Shown: positions 41,467 through 53,867, counted from the first letter of the stretch. The stretch is DNA of 64,000 nt from Burkholderiales bacterium GJ-E10 (GCA_000828975.1 AP014683.1:2933700-2997699); one strand, 5' to 3'. Made by a program: numbers and translations. Notes: generated by a model not told the origin, from the letters alone.

Positions 41467-41793
41467 CTATCGCGCAGGCTCGTCTTGCGCCTGCGGTGCT
41501 CCCTCTATTACTCGTACGCCGCCGTCCGGCGCCACCTCGACCCGCTCGCAGCGGTTCCGCCGCGATTCCTGAATGAAATTCCCACCCGGCACAGGATCGA
41601 TCCCGCCGGGATTCCACGGATGGCAGCGCAGAATCCGCCGCACCGCCAACGCCCCGCCGCGCAATGCACCGAAGCGTCCGATCGCCTCGGCCGCGTAATG
41701 CGAGCAGGTCGGCGCGAACCGGCACTGGTTGCCGATCCAGGGAGAGAGAAAGAATTGATAGCCGCGGATCGCCCAGAGCAGCAGGGTCTTCAT
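41467..41793 (-). CDS. yidD: Membrane protein insertion efficiency factor YidD
   Basis: A 108-residue small protein with an amphipathic N-terminal helix ([18 protein letters not shown]) and the invariant cysteine motif [17 protein letters not shown], then [18 protein letters not shown]. YidD supports YidC-dependent insertion. Its start overlaps the rnpA stop by four bases. Confidence 0.95.
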   Translation of the reverse strand: MKTLLLWAIRGYQFFLSPWIGNQCRFAPTCSHYAAEAIGRFGALRGGALAVRRILRCHPWNPGGIDPVPGGNFIQESRRNRCERVEVAPDGGVRVIEGAPQAQDEPAR

Positions 41794-42338
41794 GCCCCAC
41801 CCCTCGCCGGCTCCGCCGGCCCCGGTTGCCGGGAATCGCGCTCGGGGCCGCGCCCGCCCCGGACCACCCGCTCGAGCCGAGCAAGCAAGCCGTCCGATTC
41901 CGCCCGAAGTTCGCGCTTCAGCACCTGCCAGGCGCGATCATCCCCCTTGGCGGGAAACGGCGCCTTCAAACGCATCAATACATGGAGGGGAACGCCGGAC
42001 GCGGCACGGTCCAGACTCGCGGCCCGCCGCCGCGCCGATTCGCGCAGGACACGGCGGATGGTATTGCGCACCACCGCACGCTGCGCGTGTCGCTTTGCAA
42101 CCAGGATCCCGAAGCGGGTCCCGGAACGGTCCGGGTGTGCCCCGGTGGAAGCGACCTCGGTTTTCCGTACGGATCCGGCATCGGCCGCACCCGTTTCCGC
42201 CCTTTCGGACGCTTCAACCGGGTGAAACCGTGCGCTCATGGCAATCCACGTACCCGACGCCCGCCAGGACCCTTGTGGAGGGAAAAACGCGTCGAACTCG
42301 GCGTTCCGGAGCAGGCGTCTACCCTTGCCCCAGGACAA
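41790..42338 (-). CDS. rnpA: Ribonuclease P protein component
   Basis: The protein subunit of RNase P, which trims tRNA 5' ends. The core is recognisable: [13 protein letters not shown] near the N-terminus, [25 protein letters not shown] (the RNR motif) and a basic C-terminal half. I chose a TTG at 42338, 19 bases after rpmH, because it puts the LL-x-x-EF motif about ten residues from the start as in relatives. An ATG at 42398 would overlap rpmH by 41 bases and has no binding site. At 182 residues it is long. About 40 extra residues lie between the first strand and FGILVAKR, plus a Gly/Pro/Arg-rich tail. Confidence 0.85.
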   Translation of the reverse strand: MSWGKGRRLLRNAEFDAFFPPQGSWRASGTWIAMSARFHPVEASERAETGAADAGSVRKTEVASTGAHPDRSGTRFGILVAKRHAQRAVVRNTIRRVLRESARRRAASLDRAASGVPLHVLMRLKAPFPAKGDDRAWQVLKRELRAESDGLLARLERVVRGGRGPERDSRQPGPAEPARGGA

Positions 42339-42357
42339 CCGGCTTCGCCGCGCAGAC

Positions 42358-42498
42358 TCAGACCGCGAGCCGCTTGCGGCCTTTGGCACGGCGAGCATTG
42401 AGGACGGCGCGCCCGTTACGGGTGCTCATCCGTTCCCGAAAACCATGCGTGCGTTTGCGCTTCACGACGGAAGGCTGATAAGTGCGTTTGGTAGCCAT
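42358..42498 (-). CDS. rpmH: Ribosomal protein L34
   Basis: A 46-residue basic ribosomal protein. [20 protein letters not shown] and the rest through [22 protein letters not shown] match L34 throughout, with two extra residues (AT) after the initiator compared with the common MKRTYQPS start. It is the first gene of the rpmH-rnpA-yidD-yidC unit, divergent from dnaA. Confidence 0.97.
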   Translation of the reverse strand: MATKRTYQPSVVKRKRTHGFRERMSTRNGRAVLNARRAKGRKRLAV

Positions 42499-42800
42499 GG
42501 CGATTCCTCGAACCTGCGCAGGCGCCGCGAATCGATCCAACTCGCCCGGGCGCTGCCGAATGGGTGCTTCGCACGTCGAGAGACTGCGAAACGAAAAGCC
42601 CTCTATTAGAAGCGAATCGCATGATTTCGTCAAATGCCGATTCGCCGGCCTGTGGATAACTTATCCCTTCCCGGCTACAATCCCGGGTTCATGCCGATCA
42701 TAAAAACGCTGGCACGCACGCTGGCGTCGCGCGATCCACACCGGAACTCGGAGGGGACGGGGATGGCGCGGTCAATCCAACGGCGAGAAACAACGACCCG
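42499..42800. promoter_or_regulatory. rpmH-dnaA divergent promoter region with a DnaA box
   Basis: This 302-base region separates the two divergent genes. It contains a perfect DnaA box TGTGGATAA at 42651-42659 followed directly by TTATCC at 42661-42666. A good -10 element TACAAT at 42676-42681 lies downstream on the plus strand, consistent with a dnaA promoter partly covered by DnaA (autoregulation). The remainder up to the dnaA ATG is a leader of about 110 bases. No convincing gene lies inside. It may also contribute to the origin. Confidence 0.7.
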
Positions 42801-44219
42801 ATGCGCACATTCTGGCAAACCTGTTCGCGCCAACTGGAAAGCGAACTGAGCCCGCAACAATACTCGGCCTGGATCAAGCCGCTGCGTCCTCTCGAATTCG
42901 ACGAGGCCACCGGCGACGTCCGTCTCGCCGCGCCGAACCGCCTCAAGCTCGATGCGGTACGCACCCAATTCGCAGAACGCATCCAGTCCGTCGTCGCCGC
43001 GATCCTGCAGCGGCCGGTCACGGTCTCGTTCGAGATCGACGCCGCCGTACCCGACACCCCGGCGGAAGAATCCGCCGACTCCCCCTCCCCGGACGGAGAC
43101 TTCGACGGCATGCCGGCCGAAAACGACGACGACGGCAGTCCGATCGTCGAGCGTGCGGCCCCGGCGATCGTCGTCACCGCCAATCCCGAATCGGTCGAGC
43201 GCGCGAAGCTCAACTCCTCCCTCACGTTCGAAACCTTCGTTACAGGAAAGGCGAACCAGCTGGCGCGCGCCGCCGCCCTGCAGGTTTCCGAAAACCCGGG
43301 CGGCTCCTACAACCCGCTGTTCCTCTACGGCGGCGTCGGCCTGGGCAAGACACACCTGATCCACGCCGTCGGCAACAGCCTGCTCACCCGCCGCGCCAAC
43401 GCCAAGGTCCGCTACATCCACGCCGAACAATACGTCACCGACGTCGTCCGCGCGTACCAGCGCAAGGCCTTCGACGAGTTCAAACGTTATTACCACTCGC
43501 TCGACCTGCTGCTGATCGACGACATCCAGTTCTTCGCCGGCAAGTCGCGCACCCAGGAAGAATTCTTCTACGCCTTCGAGGCGCTTGTCGCCGGCCGCAA
43601 GCAGATCATCATCACCAGTGACACCTATCCCAAGGAGCTCAAGGACGTCGAAGACCGCCTCGTCTCCCGCTTCGCCTCCGGCCTCACGGTGTCGATCGAG
43701 CCGCCGGAACTCGAGATGCGCGTCGCCATTCTGCTCAAGAAGGCCGAGGCGGAACGCTCCGAGCTTGCCGAGGACGTCGCGTTCTTCATCGCCAAGAACC
43801 TGCGCAGCAACGTCCGCGAGCTCGAAGGCGCCCTGCGCAAGGTGCTGGCGTTCTCCCGCTTCCACGACCGCCCGATCACCGTCGACCTCGCCCGCGAGGC
43901 GCTCAAGGACATCCTGACCGCCAGCACCGGCCAGGTCACGGTCGAACTGATCCAGAAGACCGTCGCCGAGTACTACAAGATCAAGGTCTCGGACATGTAC
44001 AGCAAGCGGCGCCCGAACAACATCGCCATGCCGCGCCAGGTTGCGATGTACCTCGCCAAGGAAATGACGCAGAAAAGCCTGCCCGAGATCGGCGACCTGT
44101 TCGGCGGCCGCGACCATACCACCGTGCTGCACGCCGTGCGCAAGATCGGCGATGCCCGATCCAAGGACGCCGTCCTGAACCATGCCCTGCACGTTCTCGA
44201 ACAAACGCTGAAGGGATGA
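42801..44219 (+). CDS. dnaA: Chromosomal replication initiator DnaA
   Basis: A 472-residue AAA+ initiator that binds oriC and opens the duplex. The N-terminal oligomerisation domain begins [28 protein letters not shown], followed by an acidic Pro-rich linker (about residues 85-130). The AAA+ core has Walker [17 protein letters not shown] (near residue 177) and Walker [14 protein letters not shown]. The C-terminal domain IV contains the DnaA-box-binding signature [17 protein letters not shown]. Boxes that fit it lie on both sides of the gene. Confidence 0.98.
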   Translation: MRTFWQTCSRQLESELSPQQYSAWIKPLRPLEFDEATGDVRLAAPNRLKLDAVRTQFAERIQSVVAAILQRPVTVSFEIDAAVPDTPAEESADSPSPDGDFDGMPAENDDDGSPIVERAAPAIVVTANPESVERAKLNSSLTFETFVTGKANQLARAAALQVSENPGGSYNPLFLYGGVGLGKTHLIHAVGNSLLTRRANAKVRYIHAEQYVTDVVRAYQRKAFDEFKRYYHSLDLLLIDDIQFFAGKSRTQEEFFYAFEALVAGRKQIIITSDTYPKELKDVEDRLVSRFASGLTVSIEPPELEMRVAILLKKAEAERSELAEDVAFFIAKNLRSNVRELEGALRKVLAFSRFHDRPITVDLAREALKDILTASTGQVTVELIQKTVAEYYKIKVSDMYSKRRPNNIAMPRQVAMYLAKEMTQKSLPEIGDLFGGRDHTTVLHAVRKIGDARSKDAVLNHALHVLEQTLKG

Positions 44220-44459
44220 CGCATCGGGACAAGTCTGTGGATAACACACGCATTTCCGGGGATAGACCGGGATAACTTTTGACAAAACCCCAGCGCGCCA
44301 AAAGTTTTCCCGGGTTATCCCGCACAATCCAAGGCTGCCGTACACACTTGTCCACGCCGATTCCACATGCATAACGTTTTGATAAATAATCGAATTGTCG
44401 GCTTATCCCCAGTCGCGACGCTCCTTTATCCATTACCTGTTACGAAAAGGAAATAAAAC
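44220..44459. other. Probable oriC, dnaA-dnaN intergenic region
   Basis: This 240-base gap is the richest cluster of DnaA-type boxes in the window. There is a perfect TGTGGATAA at 44236-44244, TTATCC-type boxes at 44315 (TTATCCCGC), 44403 (TTATCCCCA) and 44426 (TTATCCATT), and weaker TTGTCCACG and GGGATAAC elements. An AT-rich stretch around 44371-44400 (ataacgttttgataaataat) is a candidate unwinding element. Genes on both sides of the dnaA region point away from it, as expected at an origin. Confidence 0.8.
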
Positions 44460-48195
<3,736 letters not shown>

Positions 48196-48308
48196 TCGTT
48201 GGTGGTCGGTGCCCTGATGCGTGAGCACCGCGATGGGTGGTCGCTGAATCGCCGCTCGCGGGTGCGGTGGAATCCCGCGCCCGGCTTTTTCACTGTGGCG
48301 CGCTGCGG

Positions 48309-48947
48309 TCAAAGCCTCATGATGATGTCCGTGGGCTCCATCCGCGCGGTGTAATCCGCGTCGATGTGGGCATATCGGATCGATCCATCGCGTTCCAGGA
48401 TATAGGTGGCGGGTACCGGCAACCGGAAACTGGCATCCCCGTTGAAAGCGGGAATGTCGATGCCGAACTGCTGGTAGATCGGGCGAAGCACTTCCGGGAG
48501 CTCGAAAACGAGTCCGAGGCGTTCGGAAACCGCATTGCCAGCATCGTAAAGAATGTCGATGTCGATTCCGTTGTTGCTCGCGGTCAGTTCGGCTTTCGAC
48601 GGCAATTCGGGAGACATCCCGATCAGCTGCGCGCCCTTGGCCTTGATCATCGGGAGCGCGTCGCGCAAGGCCTTCATTTCGAAATTGCAATAGGGACACC
48701 ATCCCCCACGGTAGATGTTGAGCACCACCGGGGAAGACTTCAGGTATTGGTAGAGCCGGCGCATCGTTCCATGCTGGTTCGGAAGTTCGAAGTCGGGCAT
48801 TTTGTCGCCGGCCTTGAGGGCCCGGCTTTCGATGCCCGAGGATTTCAGGTCTTGCGTGCATCGGAGCATGACTTCCCGGACTTCTGCGGGCGCTTTTGAT
48901 ACGACTTCCGACTTGAAGCTGTCGATGGTTTTCTTGAGGGATTCCAT
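48309..48947 (-). CDS. Thioredoxin-fold peroxiredoxin-like protein (AhpC/TSA family)
   Basis: A 212-residue cytoplasmic protein. A helical N-terminal extension of about 45 residues is followed by an AhpC/TSA domain: AGDKMPDFELPNQHGTMRRL, VVLNIYRGGWCPYCNFEMKAL with Cys84 and Cys87, then GMSPELPSKAELTASNNGIDIDILYD. The CPYC pair with a preceding GGW belongs to the peroxiredoxin-like proteins that use a thioredoxin-style CxxC. Peroxide reduction or thiol transfer is likely, but not proven. The ATG at 48947 is chosen because GGGAGA lies six bases upstream. It is divergent from a TetR regulator with operators between. Confidence 0.82.
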   Translation of the reverse strand: MESLKKTIDSFKSEVVSKAPAEVREVMLRCTQDLKSSGIESRALKAGDKMPDFELPNQHGTMRRLYQYLKSSPVVLNIYRGGWCPYCNFEMKALRDALPMIKAKGAQLIGMSPELPSKAELTASNNGIDIDILYDAGNAVSERLGLVFELPEVLRPIYQQFGIDIPAFNGDASFRLPVPATYILERDGSIRYAHIDADYTARMEPTDIIMRL

Positions 48948-48966
48948 GGGCATCTCCCAGGTTTTT

Positions 48967-49015
48967 GATTGAACGATCAAGAATCCTAGACATTATTGAT
49001 CGATCGGTCAATAAT
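48967..49015. promoter_or_regulatory. TetR-type operators between the peroxiredoxin-like and tetR genes
   Basis: The main site is a 24-base near-palindrome at 48992-49015, ATTATTGATCGATCGGTCAATAAT, in which only one base pair of the inverted repeat fails to match. A second, weaker palindrome TTGATTGAACGATCAA lies at 48965-48980. They sit between the divergent starts (48947 and 49049), where a TetR dimer could repress both genes. Confidence 0.75.
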
Positions 49016-49048
49016 GATCTTGTTTATTACGTTGTTCCGGCGCGAACG

Positions 49049-49630
49049 ATGGCCAGACCCAAGGAATACGATCCCGAGACGGTTCTTACGGAGGCGATGC
49101 ACGTCTTCTGGAGTACGGGCTATTTCGGTACGAGCATGTCGCAGCTGACCGAGGCGACCCATCTCAAGCCGGGAAGCCTCTACGGTGCATTCCAGTCGAA
49201 GGAGGCGCTTTTTCTCGCGGCGTTGGATCACTACGGACAGACGAGCGTAGAGACCGTGAGACAGCTGCTCGAAGGCTCCGACTCGCCGGCGGCGGGGATC
49301 CGGGCGTGGGTCGACCGCGTCGCGTCGGAGGTGTCGCGCAACGAAGCCCACGGCTGTCTGCTCGTCAATACGACGCTCGAGTTGGCCGGCAGGAACGCCG
49401 CGATCCGCGAAAAGGTCAATCTCTATCTCGATCAGATCCGGGATCTGCTGGCTTGTCGCCTGGCGCAGGCGAAGGAGGTCGGCGAAATTGCCGGCAGCAT
49501 GGATTCCGAGGCGTTGGCGGCGTTCATGCTCTGCACGATCTGGGGACTCCGGGTGTTGGGCGTGACAGGTCCTTCGAAGCGCAAGGTCGATGCCGTTCGC
49601 AACCAGCTGCTCGCCCTCCTGCACCCATGA
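49049..49630 (+). CDS. TetR/AcrR-family transcriptional regulator
   Basis: A 193-residue repressor. The N-terminal helix-turn-helix is LTEAMHVFWSTGYFGTSMSQLTEATHLKPGSLYGAFQSKEALF, the characteristic TetR arrangement, followed by an all-helical ligand domain containing HGCLLVNTTLELAGRN. The start MARPKEYDPETVL at 49049 fits the family; the frame extends upstream through the operator. It probably controls the divergent peroxiredoxin-like gene and itself. The inducer may be an electrophile or oxidant, as in related regulators, but that is inference. Confidence 0.88.
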   Translation: MARPKEYDPETVLTEAMHVFWSTGYFGTSMSQLTEATHLKPGSLYGAFQSKEALFLAALDHYGQTSVETVRQLLEGSDSPAAGIRAWVDRVASEVSRNEAHGCLLVNTTLELAGRNAAIREKVNLYLDQIRDLLACRLAQAKEVGEIAGSMDSEALAAFMLCTIWGLRVLGVTGPSKRKVDAVRNQLLALLHP

Positions 49631-49743
49631 GCGGCGACGATCCGGACCAACCGCGCGGTGAACCGGAACCAATGGAATCGACGCCCCCGCCCGCCGAACG
49701 TGCCGGCTCCCCCGTTGACTCGATGGCGCTCGAAGCGGGGTGA
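49627..49743 (+). CDS. Possible short ORF after tetR, 38 residues
   Basis: An ATG at 49627 overlaps the tetR stop (ATGA) and opens a 38-residue frame rich in Pro, Glu and Asp (MSGDDPDQPRGEPEPMESTP). The overlap would allow coupled translation. No similarity is recognised, no separate binding site is seen, and the composition is low-complexity, so it may be only a chance frame. Confidence 0.2.
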   Translation: MSGDDPDQPRGEPEPMESTPPPAERAGSPVDSMALEAG

Positions 49744-49748
49744 AGAGC

Positions 49749-50438
49749 CTATCCGTTGCCCGCGAGCAGCAGCGGCGGCAATTCGGCGAGGGTACGGATC
49801 ACGTGGTCGGGCTCCCCCGGCAACCATTCCGCGCGCTGGTTATACCGGTTGCACCACACCACGCGCATGCCGAAAGCCGATGCGGCATAGGCGTCCCAGC
49901 CGTTGGATGACTGGAACGACACCTGCTCCGCCTTCAGGCCCAGTTGTCGCAGTCCGTACTCATACACCCGCGGGTCGGTCTTGAATACCTGCACCGCATC
50001 CGCGGAAAGCACGGCGTCGAACAAGCCCTGCAGCCCGGACGCACGCACCGCCGCATCGAGCATCGAGGGCGTGCCATTGGACAGGATGGCGGTCACGAAC
50101 CCGGCGCTGCGCAACTGCCGCAAGGTGTCGGGTACCTCCGGGAACGCCTGCAAGGTCTCGTAGAGATCCATGAGTCGCCCGCGCAAGCCGAGGTTCGCGA
50201 TGTCGAGGCTGTTCAGCGCAAAGTTCAGCGCATCCTCCGTCACCTGCCGGAAATCCGCGTAACGCCCTTGCAGCGAGCGCAGCCAGCTGTATTGCAACTG
50301 CTTGTCACGCCACACCGCGATCAGTGCCGCGCGTTTGTCATCCGGAATCTCCGCGCAACGCGCGACCGCGGATGCGAAGTCGAAGAGGGTTCCATAGGCG
50401 TCGAAAACACACGCGCGAATTCCATCGGGCGATTTCAT
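49749..50438 (-). CDS. Haloacid dehalogenase, type II ((S)-2-haloacid dehalogenase family)
   Basis: A 229-residue HAD-fold hydrolase with the features of L-2-haloacid dehalogenases. The nucleophile is Asp13 in ACVFDAYGTLFDFASAV. Also present are ILSNGTPSMLDAAV, the lysine in VFKTDPRVYEYGL, and FQSSNGWDAYAASAFGMRVVWCNR, which supplies the Ser, Asn and Asp of the active site. These enzymes hydrolyse 2-haloacids to hydroxyacids. The physiological substrate may differ. It is a single gene, convergent with tetR. Confidence 0.88.
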   Translation of the reverse strand: MKSPDGIRACVFDAYGTLFDFASAVARCAEIPDDKRAALIAVWRDKQLQYSWLRSLQGRYADFRQVTEDALNFALNSLDIANLGLRGRLMDLYETLQAFPEVPDTLRQLRSAGFVTAILSNGTPSMLDAAVRASGLQGLFDAVLSADAVQVFKTDPRVYEYGLRQLGLKAEQVSFQSSNGWDAYAASAFGMRVVWCNRYNQRAEWLPGEPDHVIRTLAELPPLLLAGNG

Positions 50439-50681
50439 GGATGGGTTCCCCGAATCGGATCCTGGTGTTGACGGGAATGGATCGGCAAGGCGTCGCGGAT
50501 TCTTCCAGGGCGATCATCCCATGTTCCAGCGGGCGGTTGCGGTCGTGCCCTGGTGCCGATCGAACCTCGGCAAAATGCCGGCTACGGTTGCGCCGCGGAC
50601 CGAGGCGGAGCAGAATAACGGAACGCACGATACAAAACAACCGATCGGCCTTGCGATCCGGCCGCATCGAGGAGAGCGCCG

Positions 50682-51341
50682 GTGCAAGGCCCCCATCTTG
50701 TCTATTTCGCAGATCCGATGTGCTCCTGGTGCTGGGGGTTTTCCCCGGTGCTGCGGGCCGTCGCCGACCGGTTTGGCGACGACTTGCCCATCCACTTGAT
50801 CCCGGGAGGGCTACGCCCGGGGACCCGGGAGCCGATGGATGCTCGCGACCGCGCGGACGTCCGCGATCATTGGAAACACGTCCAGGAGGCTTCCGGACAG
50901 CCATTCGACTTCGCGTTCTTCGAACGCGACCGCTTCGTGTACGACACGGAACCACCCAGCCGCGCCATCGTGATCCTGCGTCGCCGGGGGATGCAGACCG
51001 CGCTGGTGGCGTTGCAGCGCATCCAGCATGCCTTCTACGCCCGCAACCAGGACGTCACGGATCCGGAAATCCTCGCCGGCATCGCCGGAGAGTTGGGGGT
51101 GGACGCACAGACTTTCCGCGACGAGTTCGCAAGCGATGCGGCCCGCAACGAAACGCGCGCCGACTTCCTGCTCGCCCAGTCCGCCGGCGTCCGGGGATTC
51201 CCGACCCTGATCGCCGGCCCCGGCGCGGCCAATCCCTACGCGCTCATCACGCACGGATACCAGCCTGCCGAACGAGTCATACCCTTCATCGAAAGATGGG
51301 TCGACTCGCTTGGGGATGTCTCGTCGGAGGACGGAGGCTAG
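50682..51341 (+). CDS. DsbA-family thioredoxin-fold protein
   Basis: A 219-residue protein beginning with a GTG at 50682 after a GAGGAG binding site. The active-site CSWC (Cys14 and Cys17) sits in YFADPMCSWCWGFSP. A long helical insertion and the cis-proline segment GVRGFPTLI follow near the C-terminus. There is no signal peptide, so unlike DsbA it is cytoplasmic, as in FrnE-like or 2-hydroxychromene isomerase-like relatives. It probably handles disulfides or thiol adducts. It neighbours other redox-stress genes. Confidence 0.82.
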   Translation: MQGPHLVYFADPMCSWCWGFSPVLRAVADRFGDDLPIHLIPGGLRPGTREPMDARDRADVRDHWKHVQEASGQPFDFAFFERDRFVYDTEPPSRAIVILRRRGMQTALVALQRIQHAFYARNQDVTDPEILAGIAGELGVDAQTFRDEFASDAARNETRADFLLAQSAGVRGFPTLIAGPGAANPYALITHGYQPAERVIPFIERWVDSLGDVSSEDGG

Positions 51342-51461
51342 TCCGGCTCCTGGCCACCGCTCCTGGCGACAATGAATTGCCAACTTCCGGACCGAATCCT
51401 ATAGTGGCATCGCAAGCACCCCTTTCGATCCCTGGATTGCGCCTGCTCAGGAGCTTCAACC

Positions 51462-52151
51462 ATGCCTGACCCGGTCGTTTCCCCTGCGGTTCCGTATGCC
51501 GCCCGTCCCTTGGGGCAACTGGCATGCACGATTCCTGGCGCCATCGCGGTATTCCGCCGCCATCATCTCGACTTCGGTTGCGGCGGCGATTGCACCCTGG
51601 AAGCGGCCGCGGAAGCGCGGCAACTCGACGTCGCGGCCATCGAGCGGGAGCTGGCGGATCTGGATCGCGATACGAAGGTGCCCGACGACATCCCTCGCGA
51701 ACCCGATGCCTTGATGGACCTCATCGTCCGGCGCTTTCATGATGGACACCGGCGGGCGCTGCCCGAACTGATCGCCCTGGCGACGAAGGTCGAGCGCACG
51801 CATGCGAGTCACGCCGACGTGCCGGCGGGCCTTGCAGCCCTGCTCCGCACCATGCTCGACGAGCTGACGATGCACATGCACAAGGAGGAGCAGATTCTGT
51901 TCCCGATGATGCGCGCCAATCCAGGGCGCGTCCTGGCTCCGCCGATCGCACGCATGCGCGAGGAACATCGCGACCATGGCCGCATGCTCCAACGTATCGA
52001 GGATTGCACCCACGAACAGCGCCTCCCTCGCGAGGCGTGCGACTCGTGGCGCGCGCTCTATGCCGGCCTGGACCAATTCACCGCGGATTTCCTCCAGCAC
52101 GTGCATGTCGAGAACGACATTCTGTTCCCGCAGTTCGAAGGCCGCCCATAA
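51462..52151 (+). CDS. ytfE: Iron-sulfur cluster repair di-iron protein (YtfE/ScdA/RIC)
   Basis: A 229-residue di-iron protein that restores iron-sulfur clusters damaged by nitric oxide or peroxide. The N-terminal ScdA domain has IPGAIAVFRRHHLDFGCGGDCTLEAAAEAR. The C-terminal hemerythrin-like bundle supplies His and Glu ligands (HDGHRRALPELI, MHMHKEEQILFPMM, REEHRDHGRML, HVHVENDILFPQFE). The spacing of HxxxE ligands is intact, so it should be active. It follows the DsbA-like gene by 120 bases on the same strand. The ScdA name also applies to this family. Confidence 0.93.
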   Translation: MPDPVVSPAVPYAARPLGQLACTIPGAIAVFRRHHLDFGCGGDCTLEAAAEARQLDVAAIERELADLDRDTKVPDDIPREPDALMDLIVRRFHDGHRRALPELIALATKVERTHASHADVPAGLAALLRTMLDELTMHMHKEEQILFPMMRANPGRVLAPPIARMREEHRDHGRMLQRIEDCTHEQRLPREACDSWRALYAGLDQFTADFLQHVHVENDILFPQFEGRP

Positions 52152-52477
52152 CCGCCACGAAGCACGACTGATCACGATTCGGTGCGAGCCGGCGCGGCAA
52201 TCGCGCCGTTGGCGCCGATCGACGCCTCGGATCCGCAGCCGCGGGTCCGCCCATAGGGATCTCCCTCCGATGGCGGCCGCCATCGGCAAATCCCCTGCGC
52301 CGCAAGTCCCTCCTCGCGCGGCCGGCCGTCGCGCCGCCGGCTTCCGCCCCGCCTAAGTCAAACAACGCATTTCCGTCGACGGGCCAAAAAAATATTCTGT
52401 CCCTGTTCGCGTTTGGTGCAGCACAGGCCGCAACGGTTTGGACCAACAGCAACCCTCTCTATCCAGGAGCATTTGTC
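52152..52477. promoter_or_regulatory. ytfE-urtA intergenic region with a 20-bp perfect palindrome
   Basis: This 326-base gap must hold the promoter of the urt-fmd unit. At 52267-52286 is a perfect 20-base palindrome, CCGATGGCGGCCGCCATCGG. A run of A precedes a -10-like TATTCT at 52393-52398, with a poor TTTCCG -35 17 bases before. A GG-N10-GC pattern at about 52430-52445 is only a weak sigma-54 candidate. A good AGGAG binding site precedes urtA. No gene is seen. Confidence 0.5.
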
Positions 52478-53767
52478 ATGTACAAGGCACAGGTGCCGAA
52501 AGGCACTCCCGATTCCGGCACGCGAAACGAGCGCGTGCAGAAAATCTCGAAGCGCCGGGGACTTGCGCGGATCGCGGCAACCCTGCCGATTCTCCTTGCC
52601 AGCGGCTTTGCGCTCGCGCAGACGCCGCCGACCGCCACGGTCGACACTACCGGTCTGGCCGTGTCCGACTCCGATGTGACGGTGGGCATCCTTCACTCGC
52701 TGACCGGCACGATGGCGATTTCGGAAACCGGCGCGCAGGAAGCCGAAAAGCTTGCCATCAGTCAGATCAACGCCATGGGCGGCGTGCTCGGCCGGAAGAT
52801 CAAGGTCGTCCAGGAGGACGGTGCGTCGGATTGGCCCACCTTCGCCGAAAAGGCCAAGAAGCTGCTGGAATCCGATCACGTCGCAGCCATCTTCGGCTGC
52901 TGGACGTCGGCCTCGCGCAAGGCGGTGCTGCCGGTGCTGGAGCGCGACAACGGGCTGCTGTACTACCCGACGTTCTATGAGGGACTCGAGCAGTCGAAGA
53001 ACGTGGTCTATACCGGCCAGGAAGCGACCCAGCAGGTGTTTGCCGGCCTGAAATGGGTGGCCGACACGAAGCACGCGAAGACGTTCTACCTCATCGGGTC
53101 CGACTATATCTGGCCGCGCACGGTGATGAAACTTGCGCGCAAGTACATCACCAACGTGCTTCATGGCCGGGTGGTGGGCGAGGAGTACGCCGCACTCGGC
53201 AGCACCGATTTCGGCTCGACCATCAACAAGATCCGGCTCAAGCGGCCCGACGTGATCTACGCCGCGGTCGTCGGCGGCTCCAACGTCTCGTGGTTCAAGC
53301 AGTTGAAGGCCGCCGGCATCAACGGTCATAACCATACGCTGCTCACCGTGTCGGTGACCGAAGACGAGGCCAAAGGAATCGGTGGCGAGAATCTGGTCGG
53401 CTTCTATTCGGCAATGAAGTACTTCGAATCGCTCGATACGCCGCGCAACCAGGAGTTCGTCAAGCAGTTCCACGCCATGTGGGGCGCGACGGCACCAATC
53501 GGCGACGTCACCCAGGCGGCGTACGAAGGTCCGTGGCTGTGGAAGGCCGCGGTCGAGAAGGCCGGCAGCTTCGACACCGACAAGGTCGTCAAGGCCGAGG
53601 AAAGCGGGACGATCCAGTTCGATGCGCCCGAAGGCATGGTCTATCTCGAGCCCAACCACCACCTGAAGACCCGGTTGCGGATCGGCGAGTGGCGGAGCGA
53701 TGGGCAGGCCGACATCGTCTACACGTCCGATTACATCATGCCCAATCCGTTCCCCAAGGGGTATTGA
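52478..53767 (+). CDS. urtA: Urea/short-chain amide ABC transporter, substrate-binding protein
   Basis: A 429-residue periplasmic binding protein of the UrtA/FmdD/AmiC type within the branched-chain amino acid receptor class. A long signal region ends about residue 47 (FALA before QTPP), with an Arg pair at 26-27 that looks Tat-like. The mature part begins VTVGILHSLTGTMAISETGAQEAEKLAISQINAMGGVLG and includes AIFGCWTSASRKAVLPVLERDNGLLYYPTFYEG, diagnostic for urea and amide receptors. Urea or formamide is the likely ligand. The AGGAG site is about ten bases before the ATG. A 15-base stem-loop follows the stop. Confidence 0.92.
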   Translation: MYKAQVPKGTPDSGTRNERVQKISKRRGLARIAATLPILLASGFALAQTPPTATVDTTGLAVSDSDVTVGILHSLTGTMAISETGAQEAEKLAISQINAMGGVLGRKIKVVQEDGASDWPTFAEKAKKLLESDHVAAIFGCWTSASRKAVLPVLERDNGLLYYPTFYEGLEQSKNVVYTGQEATQQVFAGLKWVADTKHAKTFYLIGSDYIWPRTVMKLARKYITNVLHGRVVGEEYAALGSTDFGSTINKIRLKRPDVIYAAVVGGSNVSWFKQLKAAGINGHNHTLLTVSVTEDEAKGIGGENLVGFYSAMKYFESLDTPRNQEFVKQFHAMWGATAPIGDVTQAAYEGPWLWKAAVEKAGSFDTDKVVKAEESGTIQFDAPEGMVYLEPNHHLKTRLRIGEWRSDGQADIVYTSDYIMPNPFPKGY

Positions 53768-53781
53768 GTGATGAACCCCCC

Positions 53782-53822
53782 GCGGTGTTGTTGCGATCCC
53801 CCCTCCTTCGCAGCAACACCGC
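53782..53822 (+). promoter_or_regulatory. Stem-loop between urtA and urtB
   Basis: Fifteen-base arms (53782-53796 and 53808-53822) pair with one G-U and enclose an eleven-base C-rich loop. There is no U run after it. Such hairpins after the binding-protein gene often protect the upstream message from 3' decay, so that more binding protein than permease is made. Confidence 0.7.
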
Positions 53823-53867
53823 ACCCGGGGGCCGGTTCCGTCGTCGATCTTGCGCTGGAGACTATTC

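Noticed and set aside
41790-42398. ATG at 42398 as the rnpA start
   Set aside because: Overlaps rpmH by 41 bases, has no binding site, and adds 20 residues without similarity; the TTG at 42338 gives a family-like N-terminus.
52430-52445. Possible sigma-54 promoter before urtA (TTGGTGC...GC)
   Set aside because: GG-GC spacing is right but the -12 half reads AGGC and the -24 half deviates; too weak compared with the site at 59296.
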